DNA of 14,101 nt. It comes from Gonium pectorale. Its lineage: Eukaryota > Chlorophyta > Chlorophyceae > Chlamydomonadales > Volvocaceae. Each line of letters begins with the position of its first letter. The first letter of the stretch is position 1. The stretch is taken from positions 1,018,182-1,032,282 of the forward strand of contig LSYV01000023.1 in NCBI GenBank assembly GCA_001584585.1, written 5' to 3'. Of the stretch, positions 1-8,557 are shown in pieces. The notes beneath the pieces were generated by a model. The model saw only the letters and a list, made by a program, of their open reading frames with translations. It was not told the DNA's origin and ran no database searches. The position numbers and the translations under genes are program-made.

Positions 1-79
1 CGGGGCGGGGCGGGGCGGTTGCGCGCATGTGCATACCGGGCGGCCTTCGAAGAGCGCCTGGGCGGGGCGGGCGGGGGGA
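1..79 (+). repeat. G-rich repeats, quadruplex-prone, at the left edge
   Basis: Positions 1-18 are (CGGGG) repeats. Positions 60-79 carry four G-runs (GGG, GGGG, GGG, GGGGGG) separated by single C residues. Both fit the G-quadruplex pattern with one-base loops on the plus strand. They lie upstream of, or within an intron of, the left gene; which one depends on where that gene starts. Confidence 0.6.
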
Positions 80-150
80 GATGCCGATCATCACCACCAA
101 CGCCGTATGCTAGCGTGCCGTTGTCGCGGTGTCCCCTCTGGGCCCCCTCG

Positions 151-194
151 GCCCCTACGTGGACTTGCCATCACCGAGCCCCTACGTGGACTTG
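151..194 (+). repeat. 17-bp direct repeat, 27-bp period
   Basis: A 17-bp unit starting GCCCCTACGTGG occurs at 151-167 and again, identically, at 178-194. The 27-bp period is nine codons, so both copies read PYVDL in the frame of the downstream coiled-coil protein. This favours the stretch being coding, but it ends just before the ATG at 198. Confidence 0.8.
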
Positions 195-197
195 ACA

Positions 198-1861
198 ATG
201 ACCCCGCTGAATCTGCAGGTGATGCTCCACGCCGGCCTGAGCTCCATCCAGGACCTGAGCCGCCAGGTGGCGAAGCTGACGGCGCGGAACAAGAAGCTGG
301 CGGCCAGGGCGGCGCGCAGCGAGGCCAAGCAGCAGCGCGCCGCGGCTGAGGCCAGAGGGCCGGCGCTGTGCAGGTTGGTACCTGGGACGGGCTGAAGTAT
401 GCGTAGGGAGGGTGGCGCTGAAGACATTGCGCTGTCCTCCACTAGTGAGGGTTTTTGGGTGAGGCCCCGCACCAGAGGCTTTCCATGGGTTACCGGGTTA
501 TGCGGTACCAGTGTGCGCCATCAATAATAGCCACACACCCATCCCCGCCATTTCCCTTGGTCTTCCGGCGGCCCCGCAGCATGTGCCTGCAGCATTTGGT
601 GCACCCCACCGCCGGAGCAGCCGCCGAGTCCATGTCACCCTACGGCCCCGCGGCGGCAGCGGCGACCTCGGGGCGTTCGGCGCTCGCGAATGAGCTCCGC
701 GGGCCCTCCGGCGGCACCTACCTCACCCGCAGCTGGACCGGCGGCAGCGGCGCCACCGAAGCCACCCCGCCCACGCCGTCGGGCTCTGGCGGTGCGCCCG
801 GGGACCTGGCCTGGGGCGTGCAGCCGTCAGCGGCGGCGGCGCCGCCGCTGCCCTCGGTCCAGCTGATCGCCTCGAACTGGAGTCAGCCGGCTGGGGCGGC
901 GGCGGCAGCGGGCAGCAATGCCGGCGGCCCCGTCGCACGCGGCTTGTACTCGCAGTCGCACGCCGCGCGCGGGGAAGAGCTCGGGCCCCGGTGGCTTGTG
1001 GCCGGCGGCGCCGCGGGCGGCGAGGCGACGGCGGCGGCGGCGGCGGGAGCTGATAAGGGGGAGGAACAATACGGCGTGGCAGCCCTTGGGTCGGGCGGCT
1101 CGGCGGCGCAGACGGAGATGTACGGCAGCGGGCCGCCGTTCGTACGCGTCAACGTGCTACCATCGTCGGCCTCGGCGCTGCCGGCGGCGACGCTGTCGGT
1201 GTGGCGGCAGCGCGAGCTGGCCGTCCGGCCAGCGGCGACCGGGATAGCGACGTCGGGGCTGCCTGACGCACGGCGGGTTGGCGAAGGCCCGGAGCCGGCC
1301 TCCCGGGCGGCGGCAACGCTTGCACGGCAGCCGCCGGTTCTCGTACAGCTGCAGTCATCGATGGCGGATATGACCATCAGCACCGGCGGCGGAAGCGGCC
1401 CCGGCGGCGGGGCCTCCCTGGAGCTCAGCACAGCCAGCCTGGGGGATTGGCGCGTCGGCGGCGCCGGCGTCTCCGGGGTTATGCCCGGACGGGTGGCTGC
1501 GGATGGACTGGCGCAGGCGGGAGGAGAGACCCGTGGGTCGCGGGAACCTCTTGCGCTGCGGGTGCAGCTGGCGGGCGGAGGAAGCCCCTGCCGGGCTGTG
1601 CTGACGACAGGGCGCCTGGCTCCCCAGGGCAGTGGTGCGGCCGCGTCCAGACCGAGCACTGCCACATCAGCTGTGGGCACGGGCGGCGGCGCCGCCGTCA
1701 CAGCCGCCGCCAGCGCCTCCAGCGGCGCCAACCCAGGCTCTAGAGGCAGCGGCGGCGGCAGTGGAGTGCCGCAGTCGCCGCTGTCGCTGCAGCGCGCGGT
1801 CGCAGTGTCCCTTCGCTTTCCACGGCAGGATATGGGCGAGGAGCAACGAGCGCACGTGTAG
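198..1861 (+). CDS. Coiled-coil plus Ala/Gly-rich protein, two exons, not recognised (possibly 5'-partial)
   Basis: I reconstruct exon A up to 373 and exon B 580-1861, joined across a GT-AG intron (374-579). The donor follows a CAG and the acceptor follows a pyrimidine-rich stretch ending CCCCGCAG. The join restores a Ser codon in phase 2. From the ATG at 198 (context ACAATGA) the product is 485 residues. Residues 15-53 form a charged coiled coil with 4-3 hydrophobic spacing (L20, V24, L27, N31, L34, A38); the Asn at a core position is typical of dimeric coils. From about residue 70 to the end the protein is Ala/Gly/Ser-rich and probably disordered. No catalytic or DNA-binding motif is visible. 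The frame is open upstream of 198 to a TAG at 111-113 and encodes a repeated PYVDL, so the true start may lie upstream, on an earlier exon or outside the window. Homology could not be assigned. The gene is called from splicing, codon composition and the long open frame. Confidence 0.6.
374..579 (+). other. Intron of the left coiled-coil gene
   Basis: The donor is CAG|GTTGGT and the acceptor GCAG, with a C/T-rich tract just upstream of it. Splicing preserves the frame: AG from exon A and C from exon B make a Ser codon. The intron has lower GC than its flanks and contains stops in the exon A frame. Confidence 0.65.
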
Positions 1862-3239
1862 TGTTTTTGTAACGGCGCTGGCTGCGTTAGAAACGTGGGA
1901 TCCTGAGGGTCACGAAGTCTCCATCCAACTCTTGCGCTGCACCTAAACGCCCGGGGGTGTGATGTACTATTATGCGATTGGCCTTCAGCGCGCCGGGGGT
2001 GGCTGACATATCTTTGACAGAAGTAACGGAATCAGTCACCTCAGGCGTTTAGGACTAAGCCATGCCTGCAGAATGGATCTACATGTTGTACGGAACACCT
2101 GCTCCGTGCCCCGGGAGCACTATGTAAGCGGCGGACTGAAGGGACGAGGTGGGCAGGCGAGAAATGCGACACCCGTATGAAGTACGGTATGTACGGCTTT
2201 ACATGGGGTGGTACGCAGCCGCCGCCCCGTACAGGCGACAGCGACATTTTGTTGGGCTTGGCCAGCGTCATTGAGTACGCAGGCCGAGATCCGCGGCCGT
2301 GCAGCATGCGACGCCCATGACCGGGCGGTCGGGCTTGTGGCTGGTCGTACAAAGGGCCCCAATTCCCCAACGGTAAACCAGTCCATCGTGCGACCAAGTA
2401 GTACGCACAGTACGGTACTCGCCCGGGACTCCTCACCCTCCGGCAACTTCAATCTTTTTCGGCCAAACCAACAATGGCCATCAACCCATCATGCGTCCCA
2501 TTTTTCGGCAAAAACAGCAATGGCATTCATGCTGAAGGCAAAAGACGTGATGGCAAGGGCTGACGATACAAAACACGTCTGCAGGCTCTGCGCCTATTGC
2601 ACTTGGACTCGGTTTATTCAGGCGGCCCTTTCGGACATGTCACAACAACTCAAAACCCTCAGATGCGCTGCAACATTCACAGAGCAAATGCTTAACGATG
2701 CCCCCACCCGCCTGCGTAGCAGCTCCGGCAGGAAGATATGCAGCCAAGAAGATGCAACAAAGAATGATGATTGCTATGGAAACAGCATCGAATGGATCTT
2801 GAACGGCCGCGCCCGGTGCACGGCAGTGTATGGTGCAGACGTCCGTCGCAGCACAAAATGCTCCGTCGACAAAATCAGCCGTCGGTACACCTCTCCCACT
2901 AAACCCTCCTGACGCCCCGTGACGCTTCAGCGCTCCAAACAAATAGGGCCTCGCAGTGCCTCTCGTGCCCTGAAACAAACGGACAGGAACCTTGCGCACG
3001 CCGGCCTCGCATCCCTCGCGTGCCCAAGGGTCCGGCACTCAAAGGGCAATCCGCGCTTCAGCCCACGCCCCGAGTCCCTGACAAATGATCCCCGGAACCA
3101 AGCCTTCCCCATGAACACAGCATACATGCATTCAGCCGCAGCAGTCAGACCTCTCACGCGCAGCGAGCTGCAGGTACGTGCGTTCCCGCGCGCAGAACCC
3201 ACTGCCCGCCAGATGGCGGTGTCACACGCAGACAGCCGA
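1862..3239. other. Convergent intergenic region with the 3' UTR of the left gene
   Basis: The stretch holds no recognisable gene. Base composition falls to around even GC after about 2000, and the plus strand becomes rich in A and C and poor in T from about 2450. That T-poverty explains a long unrecognised open frame at 2208-2912. The left gene's 3' UTR should end in the first few hundred bases. TGTAA occurs at 1868-1872, which is probably too close to the stop codon, and at 2123-2127. Several short GTAC-containing words cluster at 2180-2440 without forming a clean repeat. Confidence 0.5.
2123..2127 (+). terminator. Candidate TGTAA polyadenylation signal of the left gene
   Basis: TGTAA is the usual polyadenylation signal of volvocine algae. 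This copy lies about 260 bases after the stop codon at 1859-1861, a plausible 3' UTR length. An alternative copy at 1868-1872 would leave almost no UTR. A five-base word is weak evidence by itself. Confidence 0.4.
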
Positions 3240-3244
3240 TTACA
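3240..3244 (-). terminator. Candidate TGTAA polyadenylation signal of the SET-domain gene
   Basis: TTACA on the plus strand reads TGTAA on the minus strand. It is the first such word I find downstream of the SET gene's stop codon and would give a 3' UTR of about 640 bases, ordinary for these algae. A plus-strand TGTAA sits 22 bp away at 3266-3270. Confidence 0.5.
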
Positions 3245-3572
3245 GGCCTAGCAGCCAACAAGAAGTGTAATGCACGTGAGTTGCTGGAAGACGCGCCGAG
3301 AGAGACCGGGAATGACGGGGTACGGGCGGGCTGGCGGGGGCGGGGCAGTACCCGCGCAACCGCGCACGTTGCAGCGGGAGAGGAGGCATGGGGCGAACAG
3401 AAGCGGGAGCGGGCGTGTTGCAGCGGGCTGCGTGCTGCACCCGGGGCTCTGTGCCGCAGGAACCCCCTCCCGCTCCCGCCCAGCCAAGCTTGCCCGACTG
3501 AGGACCCGGCAGCCCCGGGTGAAGCATTCGCTGTCCCCACAGCCGCAGCTCCCCCATCGGCTCGCGTGCGGT

Positions 3573-3628
3573 CCCCACCCACCCATTCGCGCACCCACCC
3601 ATCCACCCACCCACCCACCCACCCGCCC
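3573..3628 (-). repeat. (GGGT)n tract, strong G-quadruplex motif in the SET gene 3' UTR
   Basis: The plus strand shows repeated CCCA units. Positions 3606-3628 contain six consecutive CCC triplets separated by single bases, and more triplets lie at 3573-3600. Read on the minus strand, the sense of the SET transcript, this is GGGTGGGT and so on with one-base loops, among the most stable quadruplex patterns. It lies about 250-300 bases past the stop codon. Confidence 0.85.
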
Positions 3629-3873
3629 ACACACGCACACCAGCAGCGGCGGCGAAGTCCGTCCCACAGGAGGCAAGCGCGCCACACCGTTCCGCATCAC
3701 AACGCATCATGCTGCACGCACCAGCCGAGGCCCACGGGCCGGCAACGCGTCACACATCACGTCCGCCAGGCACCTGACAGACCCGGCTTTCCCCGGCGCG
3801 AGAGCGTGGAGGCTGCCCCACTCGCTTTCCGACTCCGCGCTGATTGCCCATGCCGATCGCTGTACGGTCCGCG

Positions 3874-5705
3874 CTACTGGCTGTCGGACGGCGAGCCGGC
3901 CGAGGTGGCGGCCTCGTGCTCGTCCAGCCGGTTCGCGATGAAGTCGGTTAGGCGGTAGCCCGCGAGCTGCTCGCGCGAGAGCTGCGAGGCGCCCGCGATG
4001 AAGCCCAGGCAGCTGGGGGTGCCACACCTGCGCGCACGGAAGTGGGCGTTGCCGATACGGCATGTTGTGCATGGTGTACCTCTGCACCGCTTGCACGTGC
4101 CTCACACAGCCTCACACAGCCTCACACAGCCTCACACAGCCTCACACAGCCTCACACAGCCTCACACAGCCTCACACGTCCGGTCACCGGGCCGGGGACC
4201 GAATGATCAGGACCGAGGATCGGGACGGTCAGTACCGGTAGATGCGAAGACGGCGCCGTTATGGTCTGCGACCGCCGCGCGCCACGCACTGCCCTACGGG
4301 CCGCACTGTCCACTCCACACTGCCGTGCCGTACTCACTTGCACTCGAAGGGGCTGATCATGGACCACTCGGTGGAGGGGTAGAAAAAGCAGAGCTCGTCG
4401 CCGGGCGCAATGTCCCGCAGCGCCTCGAGCTGGAAGGTCGTGGTGTTGAAGAGCACGTTGGGCTCGCAGCTGTGGTTTATGTGGTCCATCCACACGGGGG
4501 ACAGCTCGATGTGCTTGTCGACGCCCATCTGCGGCCGGGCGGTTGGCAGTTGGGCGTTGGGCGGCGGCGGCGGCGATAAGGACACGCTTGTGGTATGGCG
4601 TGGTGTGGTGTTTGGTTGTGCTATGCGCGTGGTGGACCGCATTTGGTCGTGTAATGGGATAATGGCTTATCCTACATTGTGCGGGGGCGGTGTGCCCGCG
4701 CTGGGTTGGCATGCAACTTGCGTTTTTGCGGCGTGGCCCGCGCGGGGCAGATCGCTGAGGCGGGCTTGCGAAGGAGGACGGGGCGCCTCGGTCTCGGTAC
4801 GACCCTTGGTTTGCGACGCGGGAGGGCACCTGGGACTCGCCGATGCTGCAGGAGCGCAAACCTGGTGGGCTCGACCAGCTTACCTTGACCCCGTGGCACT
4901 GTTTGCTATCGCACCTAATGCCCTGGGCTTGATAACCCGCTTCGCTTCGCATGGCCTCCTGAATGCGAGAAAACAATGCCCATGCCCTTGTACGACACCA
5001 AAGGCCGAACAGACAGACTGACCTGGTGGGCAAACTGACCTGCACCGTTAGGTAGGTGGGTCGACTGTGGATGGCCACATGGCCAAACTCCGAGAGCACC
5101 TCGCCGGCCTTGAAGTGCTTACGGGAGAAAAGCGCGTTGTGCCCTGGGGAGGGAAAGGGAGGGGGGCAGGGGAGGCAGGGTTCTTGCAAGTAGTACGTTG
5201 GCGGACGCCTCAGGAGGTCGCAGCTCGCAGGAACCTCTCGTCGAAGCGGCTCCACGCGGAGTGCTAAGCGTGCAGCCCGCTGTTGGCCGTTGGCTGGAAC
5301 AGCATCAGCTGAGCGGAACCCTGGAGGAGCGCCCGTAGTGTGCTCTGCGCCGGTTACTTATGGTTTAGTGCACCCATTTAGCGCGAACCATGAAAGTGAG
5401 TTTGGGGTAGTGCGTGGAGGTCGGCTGCACAACGTGCGGCTCACACAGCTAATTAGGGCTGTTAGCGTGCGACCGCTGCGGGCGGGAATCATGCCCCTTC
5501 GCGCGGGCGGTGCGCCGCAGGCGCCAGCGCTGCGCTCACCGGTGTTGCGGCACTGCCGGCGCTCGGCCCACTCGGAGACATTCTGAGAGATGAAGCCGTC
5601 GTGGAGGCGCCGGTACTCGGCGCACTGTGCGGAAGACTCCCGGGGCTGGCCGGCGCGGGCCTGGGCGGTTAGCTGGTCGGCGTTGGTGGCGATTGCAGCG
5701 CTCAT
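3874..5705 (-). CDS. Small SET-domain protein (putative lysine methyltransferase), four exons
   Basis: Exons on the minus strand are 5705-5540, 5143-5040, 4528-4338 and 4027-3874. All three introns are GT-AG (donors GTGAGC, GTCAGT, GTGAGT; pyrimidine-rich acceptor at 5144) and all phases match, giving 204 residues. The start ATG at 5705 (context AAGCCATGA) is the first codon of the open frame. The SET core covers about residues 55-155: FKAGEVL (66-72), TYLTVQ (85-90) followed by DKHIELSP (94-101), the hallmark NHSCEPN (108-114), then DIAPGDEL and FFYPSTEW with the expected active-site Tyr at 140. A post-SET cysteine cluster, C153-x-C155-x4-C160, should bind zinc together with C111. The usual glycine loop for S-adenosylmethionine reads GHN (56-58). 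No chromatin-reader, signal or membrane segment is present. SET proteins of this kind methylate lysines using S-adenosylmethionine. Its substrate is unknown, and nuclear or cytosolic action is inference only. Confidence 0.9.
4028..4337 (-). other. Terminal intron of the SET-domain gene
   Basis: On the minus strand the donor is CAA|GTGAGT and the acceptor GCGCAG|GTGTGG. The split codon AA/G restores Lys154, between the first two post-SET cysteines (C153 and C155), so correct splicing is required to build the zinc cluster. The intron contains the 10-bp minisatellite at 4101-4177. Confidence 0.88.
4101..4177. repeat. 10-bp minisatellite, CTCACACAGC x 7.7
   Basis: Seven perfect head-to-tail copies of CTCACACAGC (4101-4170) are followed by a partial copy (4171-4177). 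There are no spacers, so this is not a CRISPR array. It lies inside the last intron of the SET gene, about 75 bp upstream of that intron's acceptor in the minus-strand sense. Perfect identity implies recent expansion. Confidence 0.97.
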
Positions 5706-5875
5706 GGCTTGGATCCTTCTAGTTCAGTGCGCACAGATAAGGATTCGCGGTCTGCGCAGGATGAGGGTTGCAAGTGTCAAGTGTTGTTCAAGGTAACGGG
5801 CACGATGCTGAGCTTCACCGCTCAAACGAACAAGGATTCATATCGCCGTGAGGGCTTGCCACGGTTACTGCCGGC

Positions 5876-5920
5876 GTTGATGCCCGCATCAACCGCACCG
5901 TCACACGTTGACGCGGGCAT
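5876..5920. repeat. Two competing inverted repeats upstream of the SET gene
   Basis: GTTGATG (5876-5882) pairs with CATCAAC (5887-5893) across a 4-base loop. The right arm is also part of ATGCCCGCATCAAC (5880-5893), which pairs at 13 of 14 positions with GTTGACGCGGGCAT (5907-5920). The two hairpins share an arm and so exclude each other. They lie about 170-215 bp upstream of the SET start codon. Confidence 0.8.
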
Positions 5921-6055
5921 GGACGGCGCTCATGTGCGCTTGTTATACTTCGCGATATCCGCACATGGTGCGCTCGCAATGGCCCCAAGCGATTCGTCCC
6001 GAGAACCTGCCAACATCCCCGACATCCCCAGACCTCGCTCCACCTGCCTCAAAGA

Positions 6056-6063
6056 TATAAAAA
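6056..6063 (+). promoter_or_regulatory. TATA-box-like sequence (plus strand)
   Basis: TATAAAAA followed by G-rich sequence matches a TATA box. If used, transcription would start near 6085-6095 and run to the right through the AT-richer interval, not into the SET gene, which is on the other strand. No convincing gene follows. Confidence 0.3.
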
Positions 6064-6760
6064 GAAGGAAGCGTAAGCGGGCTTTCCTGAATGAGATGCA
6101 AAAAATAAGAGTCTTCCTGCGTCGGTACAATGGGGGTACGCCTGGCCTGGCTTGGCAGGGTACTCGAAAAAGCGTCTAGAGTTACAAAGTGAGATGCTCT
6201 TTCAGTTCGCTACCACTTCACATCATCTCATGGCCACGCGAAAAACGAATAAAATCCCATGGAATTTATGCGTTGATCTCGTACGGTACAGGTCGGTATA
6301 TCGCTGGCCTGCTGTCATCGCAGCGTTGTTACACGAATAGAGCTACTCTAGGGAAACGAGCGCGGGACGCAACTGTGAAACCCGACCGACAAATACGATT
6401 ATACCAGCATCGTGGCTTGGGCGCTGCGTCCCGCAATTACAAAGTTAAATCGTGTTCCCTAATGCATGAATGACGTCAACTGAAACATATGTAACCGGCC
6501 GAGCCAACCGCCAAGATGCGAGGCGTCCTGGCTCAATCGCACCAGCCATTCTCATGTACAGTGGGGAAGGCAGATAGCTCATACGTGTCATTTCTTGTGC
6601 AGTGCAGTGGCCGACCAGGGCCACGTTGTTGGCCCAAGAGAAGTTGCCATGCGTTCCTGTTTGCCGCGCGGACACCCTTTATAGGTATGTCCTGAGAACC
6701 CGCACGACATTGCGCGAGCTCCTGCGAGGCCCCAGCCGCTGCACTCAGGCCGCCAGTCCG

Positions 6761-6957
6761 AACGCCTGGCAGGCGTTTATAAGCATGTGGGTAGCGATGG
6801 CGTTTAGTGTGGGGCCAGCCACCGTCGTTGCAGCCCTGCAGGCAGCGACTAAGTGCCGTACATGCACAGCGTCGGTCGACGAACCAGATCAGTCAGAAAA
6901 AAGGTGCCCTGGGACCCCATCGACCGAGCGCACAGTAGAGGTCCACGATGGACCTCT
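6761..6957. repeat. Cluster of four short hairpins
   Basis: Within 200 bp there are: AACGCCT/AGGCGTT with a 3-base loop (6761-6777); GTCGTTGC/GCAGCGAC with one G-T pair (6824-6849); CGTCG/CGACG (6870-6881); and a perfect 9-bp stem AGAGGTCCA/TGGACCTCT with a 3-base loop (6937-6957). The stems were read directly from the sequence. Whether they belong to an RNA, a miniature transposon remnant or chance is unknown. Confidence 0.6.
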
Positions 6958-7402
6958 GGACAGCGCGGGGAGCAAATGTATTAAGCGCACAGGAGACGTC
7001 GGCGCTGCCCACAGCCGAGTTGCGCTGAAAACCGCGCTGACGTGCGTGCGCATCACGTCACGCCATACCTCTGCCATCCGCGATCAGTCGCTGCACGGGC
7101 CGCACTGCACCGGCGACTCACAACAACGCCTGCAGTGTCACCCCAGAAGCCCCCGACCGTGGAATCGGCGACAGCGCCGACAAGCCAGCAACATCTTGTT
7201 ACATGTGAAAGCAGCCTTCCAGACTCCCAACGTCAGGCAGGCAGGTGAGGTGCACACGTCATAATGTTCGCTCAACACTATCCAGTTCCAATCCGCGATC
7301 CGGCCACGCATTTCAACGAGACAGCTTTTATCCTCTAGCTTGCTCGAGATTCCGCCACGGCAAATGCTTCATCCGAGCAAACGGGTGCGGACCACCCTTT
7401 GC

Positions 7403-7439
7403 AGTACAATGCACTACGTAATACTGGGGGCATTGTACT
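7403..7439. repeat. Perfect 10-bp inverted repeat, 17-base loop
   Basis: AGTACAATGC (7403-7412) and GCATTGTACT (7430-7439) are exact reverse complements. The surrounding sequence is rich in GTAC/TACG words (7440-7475). It lies in DNA without recognisable genes. Confidence 0.85.
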
Positions 7440-8354
7440 CCCGTACTCACGTACGTATGCGGCTGTTATATGAGGTACACCAGCGGGTGCCGCGAGAGCA
7501 CCCACGCACACCCTAGAGAGCATGCGCTAACCTCTCGCTCCGTGTTCGGCATGTCGCACACGCCGAAGTGCGCAGACATCCCTTCCCCCTCACGCGCCTC
7601 CACACATCTTCCTCCATGCACACACATAGAGACACCAAACGCATCATACTACAGTAAATGACAACGTCAAAATGGCGCAGCTCCGGACACGAATGCCGAG
7701 TGCGATGGCGGGTCGGCCCCGCCAAAAACGAGTCACACATAATTTCTACTTAAAATCGCGGGAAGCGGTAGCTTCGGCGTTGGAGTCAGGCAAGTACACG
7801 CTCACAAAAGGCTCGTCGGCATACACCCGGCAGCTAGCTTCAGGTCCAGCCGACCAGCCGACGCTCCTCCTCGCTCTCATACCCGTCGGCACATGCATCA
7901 CTTGCGCTCCGGCTCCATATCGCAGAACCCCTTACCCGTGCTGTGCTCACTCAGCCCCTCACTAAAGCCCCATGGGCCCCACTCCCGTCGCCGTGCTCGC
8001 AACCGGCCCTCCACCGTGCTCCCTGCCCCTCGTACCCTCGGTTAGCCACACTGATCAGGCTCGCAGCACCTGTTAGTTGAAGACATGAGGGCAAAACTCT
8101 TTTCATAGCCCTGCAGCATACGGGATGTACAACGACGCGGCAAACGGACCGAAGGCGCCCCGCGGCTAGCACAGCACCTCTTTTTTTGTGGTGACATATT
8201 TGCAAGGGAACGAACCAGCCAGCAGGCAAGCCCGCACACTTGGGACGCCTACACACAGCACGTCCAGGTGACCTCGCATTCAAACGCGTCCACAGCTCGC
8301 AAACAAAGGCGGTCCGCTGTAAGGCGGGCCCTCGGAAGCTGCCAACCAGCCGTA

Positions 8355-8374
8355 GCAACGCCCGCGGGCGTTGC
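8355..8374. repeat. Perfect 20-bp palindrome
   Basis: GCAACGCCCG is immediately followed by its exact reverse complement CGGGCGTTGC, with no loop. A two-fold symmetric site of this length is a candidate protein-binding site or cruciform, in otherwise featureless DNA. Confidence 0.9.
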
Positions 8375-8526
8375 CTGCAATTGGACGGTCTACTTATTTC
8401 ACAACTTTTTTCAAAAGGTATGTGGGGCCAAAAGGCAGCCAACAACGATATGCAAGCGCTCAAACCGAAAATCGTGAGCCCGCTAGGGGGCCAGCAGCGT
8501 GACTCGCCCGCCTGGCGAGCTTATGG

Positions 8527-8557
8527 GAGGCGTGCTCCTCCACACGGAGGGTCCCAC
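8527..8557. repeat. Hairpin with nested stem
   Basis: An outer stem AGGCGTG/CACGCCT encloses an inner CTCC/GGAG stem with a short loop, joined by an asymmetric bulge on the right side. It lies in the gene-poor region. Confidence 0.6.

Larger units (their letters stand above)
5706..7198. other. SET gene upstream region and gene-poor, AT-richer DNA
   Basis: No recognisable protein is encoded here. The first few hundred bases should hold the 5' UTR and promoter of the SET gene (minus strand), with interlocking inverted repeats at 5876-5920. A plus-strand TATAAAAA lies at 6056-6063. Minus-strand TATAAA words lie at 6683-6678 and 6781-6776. Four short hairpins cluster at 6761-6957. A 94-codon plus-strand frame at 6189-6473 followed by TGTAA at 6490-6494 is the only loose hint of a small gene. 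A 220-codon plus-strand frame at 6602-7264 resembles nothing I know. Confidence 0.5.

Noticed and set aside
198..373. bZIP transcription factor reading of the left gene's coiled coil
   Set aside because: Hydrophobic spacing and a core Asn are present, but the DNA-contacting basic region that should precede the zipper is not seen in the window.
883..1731. 282-codon minus-strand open frame
   Set aside because: It lies antisense to the left gene's second exon, is made of Ala/Pro/Arg-rich filler expected in very GC-rich DNA, has no motif, and the plus-strand frame has splice support.
2208..2912. 234-codon plus-strand open frame
   Set aside because: No recognisable motif or splice logic. The plus strand here is poor in T, which removes stop codons. 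It cannot be excluded without transcript data.
3270..3958. Two overlapping plus-strand frames of about 225 codons
   Set aside because: They run antisense through the SET gene's 3' UTR and last exon and encode only repeats such as Pro/Thr/His from the CCCA tract.
4101..4177. Possible CRISPR-like array
   Set aside because: The repeats are 10 bp and directly adjacent without spacers, in a eukaryotic intron.
4152..5255. 367-codon minus-strand open frame taken as one exon
   Set aside because: It reads the second SET exon correctly but then runs through two introns. Splicing at 5040/4528 gives the conserved SET sequence instead.
6602..7264. 220-codon plus-strand open frame
   Set aside because: No family resemblance or plausible domain, in DNA of intergenic composition with hairpins.
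7278..7300. tRNA B-box-like sequence AGTTCCAATCC
   Set aside because: Two mismatches to the consensus, and no A box or cloverleaf can be built around it.
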